In this document: positions 15,809-26,192 of the stretch, in pieces
Layout: each line of letters starts with the position of its first letter
Position numbering within the stretch: position 1 is the stretch's first letter
Source: Betaproteobacteria bacterium
GTDB lineage: Bacteria > Pseudomonadota > Gammaproteobacteria > Burkholderiales > SG8-41
Assembly (NCBI GenBank): GCA_016202605.1
Contig: JACQOJ010000055.1
Span: forward strand, 1 to 61,349
Direction: 5' to 3'
Length of the DNA: 61,349 nucleotides
The notes under the pieces: model-generated
What the model was told of the DNA's origin: nothing
Databases searched by the model: none
Seen by the model: the letters and a program-made list of their open reading frames with translations, nothing else
Made by a program: the position numbers and the translations under genes

Positions 15809-17731
15809 GTGAACCTGGCGGTTAAGGGCGAAGCTGCCGGCGCGGAGTACTTGACGCCTCATGACATTTATCTCTTTCGCGAGGGGAGCCATTGCCGCCT
15901 GTACGAAGGGCTCGGCGCGCACCCGGGCGCGGATGTTGCATCGCCGACCCGCTTCGCCGTGTGGGCGCCGAATGCCGAAACGGTGTCGGTGATCGGCGAC
16001 TTCAACGAATGGAATCCGGAGCGCAATGTCCTGTGCATTCGCGATGACGGTTCCGGCATCTGGGAGGGTGCGGTTCCGGGGATCGAACGCGGCGCGCGCT
16101 ACAAGTACCGCATCCGCTCGCGCGCGAACGGCCACGTCGCCGACAAGGCCGACCCGTTCGCATTCTGCACGGAACGGCCTCCGGACACGGCGTCGCGCGT
16201 CTGGGCGCTGGATTACGAATGGAGCGACGGCGAGTGGATGCGGACGCGGCGCGCGCGCAACGCGCTCGATGCGCCGATGGCGATCTACGAAGTCCACGCC
16301 GGATCGTGGAAGCGCAGGAACGGCGCGCCCCTCGATTACCGCGCGCTCGCGCACGAGCTGGCGGACTACGTGGGCAGGATGGGATTCACGCACGTCGAAC
16401 TGATGCCGATCACCGAGCACCCGTTCTACGGCTCGTGGGGCTATCAGACGACGGGATATTTCGCCCCGACGGCGCGCTACGGCACGCCCCAGGACTTCAT
16501 GTATCTCGTCGATCACCTGCATCGGAACGGGATCGGCGTCATCCTCGACTGGGTGCCTTCGCATTTCCCGGCGGACGGCCACGGACTCGCGTTCTTCGAC
16601 GGCACGTATCTGTTCGAGCACGCCGATCCGAAACAGGGCTTTCATCCGGAGTGGAACTCGAGCATATTCAATTACGGCAGGCACGAAGTGCGCGCGTTCC
16701 TGCTCTCGTCCGCGCTGTTCTGGCTGGACCGGTATCACGTGGACGGGCTGCGGGTGGACGCGGTCGCCTCCATGCTCTATCTCGACTACGCGCGCAGCGA
16801 GGGCGAGTGGATTCCCAACCGCCACGGCGGCAGGGAGAACCTGGAGGCGATCGAATTCCTGAAGATGCTCAATGAATCGGTGTATCGCGATCATCCCGAC
16901 ACGGTCACGATCGCCGAGGAATCCACGGCATGGCCGATGGTCTCGCGCCCGACCTGGCTCGGCGGGCTGGGGTTCGGCATGAAGTGGAACATGGGCTGGA
17001 TGCATGACACGCTCGCCTACATGCGCGAAGATCCCGTCCACCGCAAGTATCACCACGGCCGGCTCACGTTCTCCCTGATCTACGCCTTCAACGAGAACTT
17101 CGTGCTGCCGCTGTCGCATGACGAGGTCGTGCACGGCAAGGGTTCGCTCGTCGGCAAGATGCCGGGCGGCACCTGGCAGCAGTTCGCCAACCTGCGCGCG
17201 CTCTACGGCTACATGTGGGCGCATCCGGGCAAGAAGGTGCTGTTCATGGGAGGCGAATTCGGCCAGCGGCGGGAGTGGACCCACGAGGCCGAGCTCGAAT
17301 GGTGGGTCACCGAGTTGCGCGAGCACGCGGGGCTGCAGCGCTGGGTCGAGGACCTCAATCGGTTCTACCGCGCGGAACCCGCGCTCTACGAAGTCGATTT
17401 CTCGCACGAAGGGTTCGAATGGATCGACTGCAACGACGCGGAGACGAGCGCGATCGCGTTTCTGCGCCGGCCGCACGGGGGCCGCCACGCATTGCTGATC
17501 GCATGCAACTTCACGCCGCTACCGCGCACCAATTACGTGGTCGGCGTGCCGTGGGCCGGCGCCTGGCGTGAGCTTTTGAACAGCGATGCGAAGGAGTACG
17601 GGGGCCAGGGCTGGGGCAACCTGGGGGGCGTCGAGGCGGTTCCGGTGAGCGCGCATGGACGTCCTTGCTCGCTGAGCCTCACCCTGCCTCCGCTTTCCAC
17701 CATCGTGCTCAAGGGGGAGGCGCGTGCCTGA
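15809..17731 (+). CDS. glgB: 1,4-alpha-glucan branching enzyme
   Basis: A 640-residue GH13 enzyme with an N-terminal CBM48 domain ([11 protein letters not shown] near residue 60), a catalytic barrel with nucleophile Asp at about residue 317 (D-G-L-R-V-D-A-V) and acid/base Glu at about 370 (I-A-E-E-S-T), and [12 protein letters not shown] near 435. It creates alpha-1,6 branches in glucan. The GTG start follows AGGAAGGAG. It overlaps the next gene by 8 bases, matching the known partnership of GlgB and GlgE in building branched glucan from maltose 1-phosphate. Confidence 0.95.
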   Translation: MNLAVKGEAAGAEYLTPHDIYLFREGSHCRLYEGLGAHPGADVASPTRFAVWAPNAETVSVIGDFNEWNPERNVLCIRDDGSGIWEGAVPGIERGARYKYRIRSRANGHVADKADPFAFCTERPPDTASRVWALDYEWSDGEWMRTRRARNALDAPMAIYEVHAGSWKRRNGAPLDYRALAHELADYVGRMGFTHVELMPITEHPFYGSWGYQTTGYFAPTARYGTPQDFMYLVDHLHRNGIGVILDWVPSHFPADGHGLAFFDGTYLFEHADPKQGFHPEWNSSIFNYGRHEVRAFLLSSALFWLDRYHVDGLRVDAVASMLYLDYARSEGEWIPNRHGGRENLEAIEFLKMLNESVYRDHPDTVTIAEESTAWPMVSRPTWLGGLGFGMKWNMGWMHDTLAYMREDPVHRKYHHGRLTFSLIYAFNENFVLPLSHDEVVHGKGSLVGKMPGGTWQQFANLRALYGYMWAHPGKKVLFMGGEFGQRREWTHEAELEWWVTELREHAGLQRWVEDLNRFYRAEPALYEVDFSHEGFEWIDCNDAETSAIAFLRRPHGGRHALLIACNFTPLPRTNYVVGVPWAGAWRELLNSDAKEYGGQGWGNLGGVEAVPVSAHGRPCSLSLTLPPLSTIVLKGEARA

Positions 17732-19733
17732 AGGGAACAAGAAGGACGCTCTTGCGGACGGCCGCATCCGCGCCGTCATCGATGCCGTGTATCCGGCCGT
17801 CGACGGCGGGCGCTTTGCGGTGAAGCGCGTCTGCGGAGAGCGCATGGTGGTCGAGGCGGACTGCTTTACCGACGGTCACGATGCGCTGCGCGTGATGCTG
17901 CGCTGGCGCGGCGAGAGGGAATCGGCGTGGCGCGAAACAGAGATGGCGCATCTGGGAAACGACCGCTGGCGCGGAGAATTCGTCACGGGCGATCCGGGGC
18001 GCTATCGCTATTCGGTTACGGCGTGGGTGGACCATTTCCTGTCCTGGCGCAGGGAGTTCATGCGGCGCGAGGACGCCGAGGACATCCGCACCGCGGCGCT
18101 GGTGGGCGCCGGTTTGCTCGGCGAGACCGCCGCGCGCGCGAAGGGCGCAGACCGGAAACGGCTGAGCGAGCGGGCGAATCATCTCAAGGCGGAGAGCGAC
18201 GTCGCGAAATTGCGCACGGCCGCGCTCGACGAGGAACTGGCCGCGGTCGCCGCGCGCTACCCCGACCGCGGCCTCGCGGCGGTATGGCCGACCGATATGC
18301 CGCTTACCGTCGAGCGCGAGCGGGCGCGCTTCAGCAGTTGGTACGAGCTGTTCCCGCGCTCGACCTCGCCGGAGGCGGGACGCCACGGCACGTTCCGCGA
18401 TTGCGAGGCGCGCCTTCCGTACGTGGCGGAGCTGGGTTTCGACGTGCTTTATCTGTCGCCGATCCATCCCATCGGGCGCGAGAAGCGCAAGGGCCGGAAC
18501 AACGCGCTCGCGGCCGGGCCGGACGACGTCGGGAGCCCGTGGGCGATCGGCGCCGCCGAGGGCGGGCACAAGGCGGTGCATCCCGCGCTCGGGACAATGG
18601 AGGATTTTCGCCGGCTCGTCGCGAAGGCGCGCGAGCATGGCATCGAGATCGCGCTCGACATCGCCTATCAGTGCGCACCCGATCATCCGTACGTGACGGA
18701 GCATCCGCAGTGGTTCCGCTGGCGCCCCGACGGCAGCGTGCAGTATGCGGAAAATCCGCCCAAGAAGTACGAGGATATCTTTCCGTTCAACTTCGAAACC
18801 GGGGACTGGCGCGGCCTGTGGCAGGAGCTGAAGAGCGTGATCGACTTCTGGATCGGGGAGGGCGTGAAGATCTTCCGCGTCGACAATCCCCACACCAAGG
18901 CCTTCGGCTTCTGGGAGTGGGCCATCGCGGAGATCGGGCAGGCCCATCCCGACGTCATCTTTCTTTCCGAGGCGTTCACGCGGCCGATGGTCATGCACCG
19001 GCTCGCGAAGCTCGGCTTCACGCAGTCGTATACGTATTTCGCCTGGCGCAATACCAGGCACGAGCTTGCCGAGTACTTCACCGAACTCGCGCAGGGTCCG
19101 GGGCGCGAATACTTCCGGCCCAACGTGTGGCCGAACACGCCCGATATCCTCACCGAGGCGCTCCAGTTCGGCGGGCGCCCGATGTTCATGGCGCGCGTCG
19201 TGCTGGCGGCGACGCTCGCCGCGAACTACGGCATCTACGGACCGGCGTACGAACTGATGGAGAACGTTCCCCGCGAACCGGGGAGCGAGGAATATCTGAA
19301 CTCGGAGAAGTACGAGCTGCGCCACTGGGACCTGGACCGCCCGGACAGCCTGCGCGCCTTCATCGCGCTCATCAACCGCATCCGCCGCGAAAACCCGGCG
19401 CTGCAGTCCGACGGGAGCCTGCGCTTTTTCCCGACCGACAACGACCAGCTCATCTGCTACGCCAAGATGGACGAGACCGGCGATAATGCGATCGTGACGG
19501 TGGTCAACCTCGATCCGCGAAACCCCCATTCCGGCTGGGTGGATCTCGATCTCGCGCTCCTCGGCATCGATTCGCACCTGCAGTACCAGATGCACGATCT
19601 GCTCACCGGCGCGCGTTACCTGTGGCAGGGGTCGCGCAACTTCGTGATGCTCGATCCGGCACGGGTCCCGGCGCATGTTTTCCGCGTGCGGCGGCGCGTG
19701 CATCGCGAGCAGGACTTCGACTACTTCGCCTGA
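17724..19733 (+). CDS. glgE: Alpha-1,4-glucan:maltose-1-phosphate maltosyltransferase
   Basis: A 669-residue GH13 subfamily 3 enzyme. Features are an N-terminal domain (about 1-110) and inserted helical region (about 115-190), the Y-E-L-F-P-R-S-T motif, nucleophile Asp at about 387 in F-R-V-D-N-P-H-T-K and acid/base Glu at about 416 in L-S-E-A-F-T-R-P. It extends alpha-glucan using maltose 1-phosphate, the product of the maltokinase fused to TreS next door. The GTG start lies inside the last codons of glgB, implying coupled translation. Length and motifs are intact. Confidence 0.95.
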   Translation: MPEGNKKDALADGRIRAVIDAVYPAVDGGRFAVKRVCGERMVVEADCFTDGHDALRVMLRWRGERESAWRETEMAHLGNDRWRGEFVTGDPGRYRYSVTAWVDHFLSWRREFMRREDAEDIRTAALVGAGLLGETAARAKGADRKRLSERANHLKAESDVAKLRTAALDEELAAVAARYPDRGLAAVWPTDMPLTVERERARFSSWYELFPRSTSPEAGRHGTFRDCEARLPYVAELGFDVLYLSPIHPIGREKRKGRNNALAAGPDDVGSPWAIGAAEGGHKAVHPALGTMEDFRRLVAKAREHGIEIALDIAYQCAPDHPYVTEHPQWFRWRPDGSVQYAENPPKKYEDIFPFNFETGDWRGLWQELKSVIDFWIGEGVKIFRVDNPHTKAFGFWEWAIAEIGQAHPDVIFLSEAFTRPMVMHRLAKLGFTQSYTYFAWRNTRHELAEYFTELAQGPGREYFRPNVWPNTPDILTEALQFGGRPMFMARVVLAATLAANYGIYGPAYELMENVPREPGSEEYLNSEKYELRHWDLDRPDSLRAFIALINRIRRENPALQSDGSLRFFPTDNDQLICYAKMDETGDNAIVTVVNLDPRNPHSGWVDLDLALLGIDSHLQYQMHDLLTGARYLWQGSRNFVMLDPARVPAHVFRVRRRVHREQDFDYFA

Positions 19734-19746
19734 ACACGGGGATCGC

Positions 19747-22700
19747 ATGGATGCACCAGGCACCCGGGCGCCGCGGCAGGCGCAGCGCGAACAGGAAGCG
19801 CCGGCGATCGAAGATGCGCTGTGGTACAAGGATGCGGTCATCTATCAGCTCCACGTCAAGGCGTTTTTCGATTCCAACGACGACGGCATCGGCGATTTCC
19901 GCGGCCTCACGTCCAGGCTCGACTACATCCGGGACCTGGGGGTCAACACGCTCTGGCTGCTGCCGTTTTATCCGTCGCCGCTGAAGGACGACGGCTACGA
20001 CGTCGCGGATTACCACAACGTCCACCCGCAATACGGCACGCGCAACGACTTCCGGTCGATGCTGCGCGAGGCGCATCGCCGCGGGCTCAAGGTGATCACC
20101 GAGCTCGTCGTCAACCATACGTCCGACCAGCATCCGTGGTTCCTGGCGGCGCGCCGGGCGCCGCCCGGCTCGACCAAGCGCAACTACTATGTCTGGAGCG
20201 ACACCGACCAGACCTACAGGGGCACGCGCATCATCTTCACCGACACTGAGACCTCCAACTGGACCTGGGATCCGGTGGCGCAGGCCTATTACTGGCATCG
20301 TTTCTTCAGCCACCAGCCGGACCTCAATTTCGGCAATCCGCGGGTGCTGAAAGCGCTCGTTCGCACCATGCGCTTCTGGCTCGACATGGGGGTGGACGGA
20401 TTCCGGCTCGACGCCATTCCCTACCTCTGCGAGCGCGAAGGCACCAACAACGAGAATCTCCCGGAAACGCACGCCGTGATAAAGCAGATCCGCGCTGCGC
20501 TCGATGCGCATTACAGGGGCCGCCTGCTGCTCGCGGAAGCCAATCAGTGGCCCGAGGACGTGCGCGAATATTTCGGCGACGGGGACGAATGCAACATGGC
20601 GTACCACTTTCCGTTGATGCCGCGCATCTACATGGCGATCGCCCAGGAGGACCGGCATCCCGTGGTGGAGATCATGCAGCAGACGCCCGACGTTCCCGAG
20701 GCGTGCCAGTGGGCGATCTTCCTGCGCAACCACGACGAGCTTACGCTGGAGATGGTGACCAGCAAGGAGCGCGATTACATGTACCGCATGTACGCGGCGG
20801 ATCCGCGCGCGCGCATCAACCTGGGAATCCGGCGCCGGCTCGCGCCGCTGATGGAGAACGATCTCGACCGCATCAAGCTCATGAACAGTCTGCTGCTGTC
20901 GATGCCGGGCTCGCCGATCATCTACTACGGTGACGAGATCGGCATGGGCGACAATATCTTCCTCGGCGACCGCAACGGGGTGCGAACGCCCATGCAATGG
21001 AGTCCGGACCGCAATGCCGGGTTCTCGCGCGCCGACCCACAGCGGCTCTATCTGCCGCCGATCATGGACCCGGTTTACGGCTACGAAGCGGTGAACGTCG
21101 AAGCGCAGCAGCGCGACCCGTCGTCGCTGCTCAACTGGAAAAGGCGCATGCTCGCCATACGCAAAACGAGCCAGGCGTTCGGCCGCGGGCGCCTGTCGTT
21201 CCTCAGGCCGGGCAACCGCAAGGTCCTCGCGTACCTGCGCGAGTTGGGTGACGAGGCGATATTGTGCGTGGCCAATGTCGCGCGCTCCGCGCAGCCGGCC
21301 GAGCTCGATCTCGCGCGCTTCCGCGGACGCGTTCCGGTGGAGCTGATGGGCCGCACCGCCTTCCCACCGGTGGGCGAGCTGCCTTACATGCTCACGCTTC
21401 CCGCCCACGGCTTCTATTGGTTCCGCCTCGCGGCCGACGTGGAAGTGCCGCGCTGGCACGAAGAACGTCTGGCGCGCGAGGATCTGCCGGTACTCGTCCT
21501 GTTCGACGGCTGGATGAGCTTCTTCCGCGACCGGGTGGTGCCGTGGCGCATCGGCATGGCGGAAAAGGTGCGCGCGCAGCTCGAGCGGGAAATCCTGCCG
21601 CGCTATCTGGAGCCGCAGCGCTGGTACGCGGCCAAGGGCGAAAAGGTCGCGCGTGCCGCATTGACCGATCACGTGCTGTGGCAGTCCGGACGGCACCAAT
21701 GGCTCGTTTCACTCCTGGAGACCGAGGGGAGCGCGGAACCCGCAACGTACTTCCTTCCCCTCGCCCTGGCGTGGGAGGACGGGGACGAGGAGCGCATGCG
21801 GGGTCTCGTGCCGGCGACGATCGCCAAGGTGCGGCAGCAGGCGAACGTCGGCGTGCTGGGCGATGCCTTCGCCGACGAAGCATTCTGCCGCGCCATCGTG
21901 GAAGCGATCGGTGCCGGCGGGGAAGTTCGCGCCGCGCGCGGGACGCTGCGCTTCACGCCGACGCGTGTGTTCGGCGAACTCGCGGGCACGGATGTCGCGA
22001 AACTCGCGGTCAGCCGCCCGCAGACGCAGAGCAGCAATACCATCGTGACCGTCGGTGAGCGGCTCTTCCTCAAGGGCTACCGCCGGCTGCGGCCGGGGGT
22101 GAATCCCGAAGTCGAGATCGGTCGCTTTCTCACCGAGGAAGCGCGGTTCCCGAACTGCGTGCCGCTCGCCGGTGCGCTCGACTACATCGCGGCGGACGGC
22201 ACGCCGATGACGCTCGCGCTGCTGCAGGCCTATGTTTCCAACCAGGGCGACGGCTGGAGCTACACGCTCGACTACCTGGAGCGCTTTCTCGAACAATGGC
22301 GCGATGCCGCTGACGCGCCCGGGGCCGACGTGCACGGCGCCTACCTCTCGCTCATCCATGCGCTGGGCACCCGCACGGCCGAGTTGCACCGGGCGCTTGG
22401 CACGAGTACCGGGAATCCGGACTTCGATCCCGAGCCGGTCGCTGTCGAGGACCTGGTTGCATGGCGCAGGACCGTGCAGGAGGAAGCGTTGGCGACGCTG
22501 GATCTGCTCGGCCGGCGCCGCGGCGAACTCACGCTGCCCGTGCGCAGTGAAGCCAGGGTGCTCGCGGACCAGAAGGACAAACTCCTGGCGCGCATCGAGG
22601 CGTGCACGGTGTCGGCGGGCCAGGCCCTCAAGATCCGCTACCACGGCGACTATCACCTGGGGCAGGTGCTGCTCGCTCGGAATGACTTCCTCGTCATCGA

Positions 22701-23082
22701 CTTCGAAGGCGAGCCGGCGCGCCCGCTCGCCGAGCGCAGGAGAAAACACTCGCCGTTGCGCGACGTGGCCGGCATGCTGCGTTCGTTCAATTACGCGCAC
22801 TGGACCGCGCTGCGCAACGCCGTGCACGGCAACGAGGACGCCCTCCGGCTGGCGCCGCTTGCGCGCAGCTGGGAAACCGAGGTGCGCCGCGAATTTCTCG
22901 CGGCCTATGACGCGCGCGCGCGCGGCAGCGGGCTGTATGCCTCGTTCGAGGCGGCGCGCGGGTTGCTCGAACTGTTCGAAATGGAGAAGGCGTTCTACGA
23001 GGTGCGCTACGAACTCAACAATCGTCCGGGCTGGGTGAGCATACCGCTGCAGGGCATCCTGGCCCTCGCGGGTCTCGCGTAG
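19747..23082 (+). CDS. treS: Trehalose synthase fused to maltokinase (TreS-Mak)
   Basis: A 1111-residue two-domain protein. The N-terminal TreS part (about 35-575) is GH13 with nucleophile Asp at about 222 ([11 protein letters not shown]) and Glu at about 264 ([11 protein letters not shown]); it interconverts maltose and trehalose. The C-terminal part (about 630-1105) is a Pep2/Mak-type maltokinase with K-L-A and G-Y-R-R-L regions near 755-780, the catalytic H-G-D-Y-H-L-G-Q near 968 and metal-binding D-F-E-G-E-P near 985; it makes maltose 1-phosphate for GlgE. The ATG at 19747 is chosen from the TreS N-terminus; the gap to glgE is 13 bases. Confidence 0.95.
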   Translation: MDAPGTRAPRQAQREQEAPAIEDALWYKDAVIYQLHVKAFFDSNDDGIGDFRGLTSRLDYIRDLGVNTLWLLPFYPSPLKDDGYDVADYHNVHPQYGTRNDFRSMLREAHRRGLKVITELVVNHTSDQHPWFLAARRAPPGSTKRNYYVWSDTDQTYRGTRIIFTDTETSNWTWDPVAQAYYWHRFFSHQPDLNFGNPRVLKALVRTMRFWLDMGVDGFRLDAIPYLCEREGTNNENLPETHAVIKQIRAALDAHYRGRLLLAEANQWPEDVREYFGDGDECNMAYHFPLMPRIYMAIAQEDRHPVVEIMQQTPDVPEACQWAIFLRNHDELTLEMVTSKERDYMYRMYAADPRARINLGIRRRLAPLMENDLDRIKLMNSLLLSMPGSPIIYYGDEIGMGDNIFLGDRNGVRTPMQWSPDRNAGFSRADPQRLYLPPIMDPVYGYEAVNVEAQQRDPSSLLNWKRRMLAIRKTSQAFGRGRLSFLRPGNRKVLAYLRELGDEAILCVANVARSAQPAELDLARFRGRVPVELMGRTAFPPVGELPYMLTLPAHGFYWFRLAADVEVPRWHEERLAREDLPVLVLFDGWMSFFRDRVVPWRIGMAEKVRAQLEREILPRYLEPQRWYAAKGEKVARAALTDHVLWQSGRHQWLVSLLETEGSAEPATYFLPLALAWEDGDEERMRGLVPATIAKVRQQANVGVLGDAFADEAFCRAIVEAIGAGGEVRAARGTLRFTPTRVFGELAGTDVAKLAVSRPQTQSSNTIVTVGERLFLKGYRRLRPGVNPEVEIGRFLTEEARFPNCVPLAGALDYIAADGTPMTLALLQAYVSNQGDGWSYTLDYLERFLEQWRDAADAPGADVHGAYLSLIHALGTRTAELHRALGTSTGNPDFDPEPVAVEDLVAWRRTVQEEALATLDLLGRRRGELTLPVRSEARVLADQKDKLLARIEACTVSAGQALKIRYHGDYHLGQVLLARNDFLVIDFEGEPARPLAERRRKHSPLRDVAGMLRSFNYAHWTALRNAVHGNEDALRLAPLARSWETEVRREFLAAYDARARGSGLYASFEAARGLLELFEMEKAFYEVRYELNNRPGWVSIPLQGILALAGLA

Positions 23083-23111
23083 GCGCGTCCGGGAATTCCC
23101 GGTTCACCCCC

Positions 23112-23140
23112 CCGCCCCTCCTCCGAGGGGAGAGGGGCGG
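23112..23140. other. GC-rich hairpin after treS-mak
   Basis: CCGCCCCTC (23112-23120) and GAGGGGCGG (23132-23140) form a perfect 9-bp stem with an 11-base loop, 30 bases after the treS stop. There is no following T-run, so it is not a standard intrinsic terminator; it could be a Rho-independent-like attenuator, an RNA-stability element or a dispersed palindromic repeat. Confidence 0.4.
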
Positions 23141-23204
23141 TTCGTGGTGCACATGGGTTGTCGCCCGTTTGCACGAGGCTCAACAATAGGGGAAGGAGGC
23201 TTAC

Positions 23205-23888
23205 ATGGACAGGGTTGACATGTTGCTGGAACCGATACGCGCGTTTCTGGTGCAGGTCGGACAGTTTCTGCCGAAACTCGCGCTCGCCGTGGTGGTCCTG
23301 ATCGCCGGCTGGATGCTTGCCAAGCTTGCACGGTTCACCGTCGTCAAAGGGCTGCGCGCGATCAATTTCAACGTGCTTACCGAGCGCGCGGGGATGGACG
23401 GATTTCTCCAGCAGGGCGGCATCCAGAGCGATACCACCGACATCTTCGGCGCGCTTACATACTGGCTGGTGATCCTGGCCGCGCTGATCATCGCCTTCAA
23501 CAGCCTCGGTCTGACCTACATCACGGACCTTCTCGGCCAGGTCGTGTTGTTCGTGCCCAAGGTGATCGTGGCGTTGCTGATCCTCGCGTTCGGCGCGTAT
23601 TTCGCGCGTTTCATCGGCAACGCGGTGATCACGTATTGCCGGAACATCGACATGCAGGATGCCGAGCTTCTCGGCAAGCTCGCCCAGTACGCGATCCTCA
23701 CCTTCGTCGTTCTGATCGCGCTCGACCAGGTCAACGTCGGCGGGGAAATCGTGCGCCTGACTTTCCTCATCATGCTCGCCGGCATCGTCCTTGCCCTTGC
23801 GCTCGCGTTCGGTCTGGGCGGCCAGGGATGGGCGTCCGATCTGCTCGACCGCTGGTGGCCCCGGCGCGGCAAGGATGACGAACGATGA
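23205..23888 (+). CDS. MscS-related membrane protein with conserved TM helices, no channel domain
   Basis: A 227-residue membrane protein with about four to five hydrophobic segments (about 20-40, 80-105, 110-140, 160-180, 185-210). The pattern of A-G-W-M-L-A-K-L, then F-G-A-L-T-Y-W-L-V-I-L, then I-V-A-L-L-I-L-A-F-G-A-Y-F-A resembles the conserved TM helix family (MS_channel 1st) found beside MscS channels. It lacks the MscS beta domain. The ATG has an upstream GGGGAAGGAGG site. It lies between treS and glgX in the same direction, so it may take part in osmotic or membrane-tension responses; its activity is unknown. Confidence 0.75.
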   Translation: MDRVDMLLEPIRAFLVQVGQFLPKLALAVVVLIAGWMLAKLARFTVVKGLRAINFNVLTERAGMDGFLQQGGIQSDTTDIFGALTYWLVILAALIIAFNSLGLTYITDLLGQVVLFVPKVIVALLILAFGAYFARFIGNAVITYCRNIDMQDAELLGKLAQYAILTFVVLIALDQVNVGGEIVRLTFLIMLAGIVLALALAFGLGGQGWASDLLDRWWPRRGKDDER

Positions 23889-23910
23889 GCGGATCCGGCG
23901 GGGAACGCGC

Positions 23911-26127
23911 ATGAGCACCCTCGCGCCCATTACCGCGGTCTGGCCGGGACGTCCGTATCCGCGCGGCGCGATCTGGGATGGACAGGGCGTCAACTTCACG
24001 TTGTTCTCCGAGCACGCGGAGAAGGTGGAGTTGTGCATTTTCGACGACAAGGGCCGGCGCGAAATCCAGCGTATCGTGCTCAGGGAACAGACCGACCAGA
24101 TATGGCACTGTTACCTGCCCGAAGCGCGCCCCGGCATGCTCTACGGTTTCCGCGCCCACGGGCCGTACCGGCCGCAGGCGGGGCACCGCTTCAATCCCAA
24201 CAAGCTGCTTATCGACCCCTACGCGCGCTGGCTGGTGGGATCGATCAACTGGAGCGACGCGCATTTCGGCTACCGCGTCGGGCACGAGCGCGAAGACCTG
24301 TCATTCGACCGGCGCGACTCCGGGCCGGGAATGCCGAAGTGCCGGGTGATAGACCCGGCGTTCACCTGGAGCGACGACCGGAGCCCCGACGTGCCGTGGC
24401 ACGAGACCGTGATCTACGAGCTGCACGTCAAGGGCTTCACCATGCAGCATCCGGAGGTGCCGCCGGCGCTGCGCGGGACCTACGCGGGTCTTACGACCGC
24501 TCCCGCGATCGAGCATCTGAAGCGTCTGGGCGTGACGACCGTGGAACTGATGCCGGTGCACGCGTTCGTGGACGAGCGGCGCCTGGTGCAAAGCGGGCTT
24601 CGCAACTATTGGGGCTACAACTCGATCGGATTTTTCTCGCCGGACCATCGCTACTCGGCGACGGGGCGGGTTTCCGAGTTCAAGACCATGGTGAAGGCGC
24701 TGCACACGGCGGGAATCGAAGTGATCCTCGACGTGGTCTACAACCATACCGGAGAGGGCAACCGGCTCGGGCCGACGCTGAGCTTCCGCGGCATCGACAA
24801 TGCCTCGTATTACCGGCTGCAGCCGGACAACCCGCGCGAGTATGTCGATTTCACCGGCTGCGGCAACACGCTCAACATGCGGCACCCCCGGGTGCTGCAG
24901 CTCATCATGGATTCGCTGCGCTACTGGGTGACGGAAATGCACGTGGACGGTTTCCGTTTCGACCTCGCCTCGGCGCTCGCGCGCGAACTGCACGAAGTCG
25001 ATCGCCTCGGCGCGTTTTTCGACATCATTCGCCAGGATCCGGTGCTCTCGCGGGTGAAGCTCATCGCCGAACCATGGGATCTGGGCGAGGGCGGGTATCA
25101 GGTCGGCAATTTCCCGATCGGGTGGACGGAGTGGAACGACAAGTATCGCGATACCGTGCGCGCTTACTGGAAGGGCGACGGCGGCCTGATCGGCGAGTTC
25201 GCCCGGCGGCTCACGGGCTCGAGCGACCTTTACGGCAGAAGCGGGCGCCGCCCGCATGCCAGCATCAACTTCGTCACCTGCCACGACGGCTTCACGCTGC
25301 ACGATCTCGTCTCTTACAACGGGAAGCACAACGAAGCCAACCTCGAGGACAATCGCGACGGCCACAACAACAATCTGTCCTGGAATTGCGGCGCGGAAGG
25401 CGCAACCGACGACCCGCAGATCATCGCGCTGCGCGAGCGCCAGAAGCGCAATCTGATCGGCACCGTGCTGTTGTCGCAGGGCGTTCCGATGCTGCTCGCG
25501 GGCGACGAAATCGGCCGCACCCAGCGCGGGAACAACAACGGCTATTGCCAGGACAACGAAATTTCATGGCTCGACTGGACGCCAACGGCGGAACGCCAGC
25601 GCATGCTCGAGTTCGTCCGGCGCATGCTGCGGCTGCGGCGCGAGCACCCGATGTTCCGCAGGCGCAATTTCTTCGACGGCCGGCCGATCCACGGCTCGGC
25701 GGTCAAGGACATCGTGTGGCTCACCGAGGACGGCGCCGAGATGACGGAAGAGCAATGGACCCAGCACCACGCCCGCTGCCTGGGCGTGTATCTCGCGGGC
25801 GAAACGCTGACCGAGACCGACGAGTTCGGCCGGCTTCTGAGGGACGGCAACTTCCTGGTGCTGTTCAACGCGCACCACGAGGACATCGTGTTCCGCCTGC
25901 CGCGGTTCGCAGCCTCTTCGCGCTGGCTGGCGGTGATGGATACTTCGTATGAAGACGGGCTCGCGCGCGACGGCGTGTTCGATCCCGCGCAGCCCTACGC
26001 GCTCAAGGCGCGGTCGCTCGCGCTGCTGCAGGAACAGAAGCTCGCGGGCCCCGGTGCGCTTTCCGGCACCGCGCGCGGATCAAATCCGGCGCCCGCGGCG
26101 CGGAGCCAGGACGGCGGGCGACCCTGA
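23911..26127 (+). CDS. glgX: Glycogen debranching enzyme GlgX (isoamylase type)
   Basis: A 738-residue GH13 enzyme with a CBM48 domain (N-F-T-L-F-S-E-H-A near residue 28), catalytic Asp at about 351 (D-G-F-R-F-D-L-A-S), Glu at about 387 (I-A-E-P-W-D-L-G) and the debranching hallmark N-C-G-A-E-G near 490. It removes alpha-1,6 branches, producing linear chains that TreY can use. The ATG at 23911 (M-S-T-L-A-P) is chosen because the region before it is in another gene. The C-terminal 30 residues are Pro/Ala/Gly-rich and probably disordered. The next gene is treZ, as in TreYZ operons. Confidence 0.93.
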   Translation: MSTLAPITAVWPGRPYPRGAIWDGQGVNFTLFSEHAEKVELCIFDDKGRREIQRIVLREQTDQIWHCYLPEARPGMLYGFRAHGPYRPQAGHRFNPNKLLIDPYARWLVGSINWSDAHFGYRVGHEREDLSFDRRDSGPGMPKCRVIDPAFTWSDDRSPDVPWHETVIYELHVKGFTMQHPEVPPALRGTYAGLTTAPAIEHLKRLGVTTVELMPVHAFVDERRLVQSGLRNYWGYNSIGFFSPDHRYSATGRVSEFKTMVKALHTAGIEVILDVVYNHTGEGNRLGPTLSFRGIDNASYYRLQPDNPREYVDFTGCGNTLNMRHPRVLQLIMDSLRYWVTEMHVDGFRFDLASALARELHEVDRLGAFFDIIRQDPVLSRVKLIAEPWDLGEGGYQVGNFPIGWTEWNDKYRDTVRAYWKGDGGLIGEFARRLTGSSDLYGRSGRRPHASINFVTCHDGFTLHDLVSYNGKHNEANLEDNRDGHNNNLSWNCGAEGATDDPQIIALRERQKRNLIGTVLLSQGVPMLLAGDEIGRTQRGNNNGYCQDNEISWLDWTPTAERQRMLEFVRRMLRLRREHPMFRRRNFFDGRPIHGSAVKDIVWLTEDGAEMTEEQWTQHHARCLGVYLAGETLTETDEFGRLLRDGNFLVLFNAHHEDIVFRLPRFAASSRWLAVMDTSYEDGLARDGVFDPAQPYALKARSLALLQEQKLAGPGALSGTARGSNPAPAARSQDGGRP

Positions 26128-26192
26128 TCGGTGAACAAATGCTTTCGCCACGGCGAGGACGGGCGGTGACCGCGCGATCGGAGAACGATCAG

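Noticed and set aside
23112-23140. Intrinsic terminator after treS-mak
   Set aside because: The 9-bp GC stem has an 11-base loop and no T-run, so the evidence for termination is poor; listed only as a hairpin.
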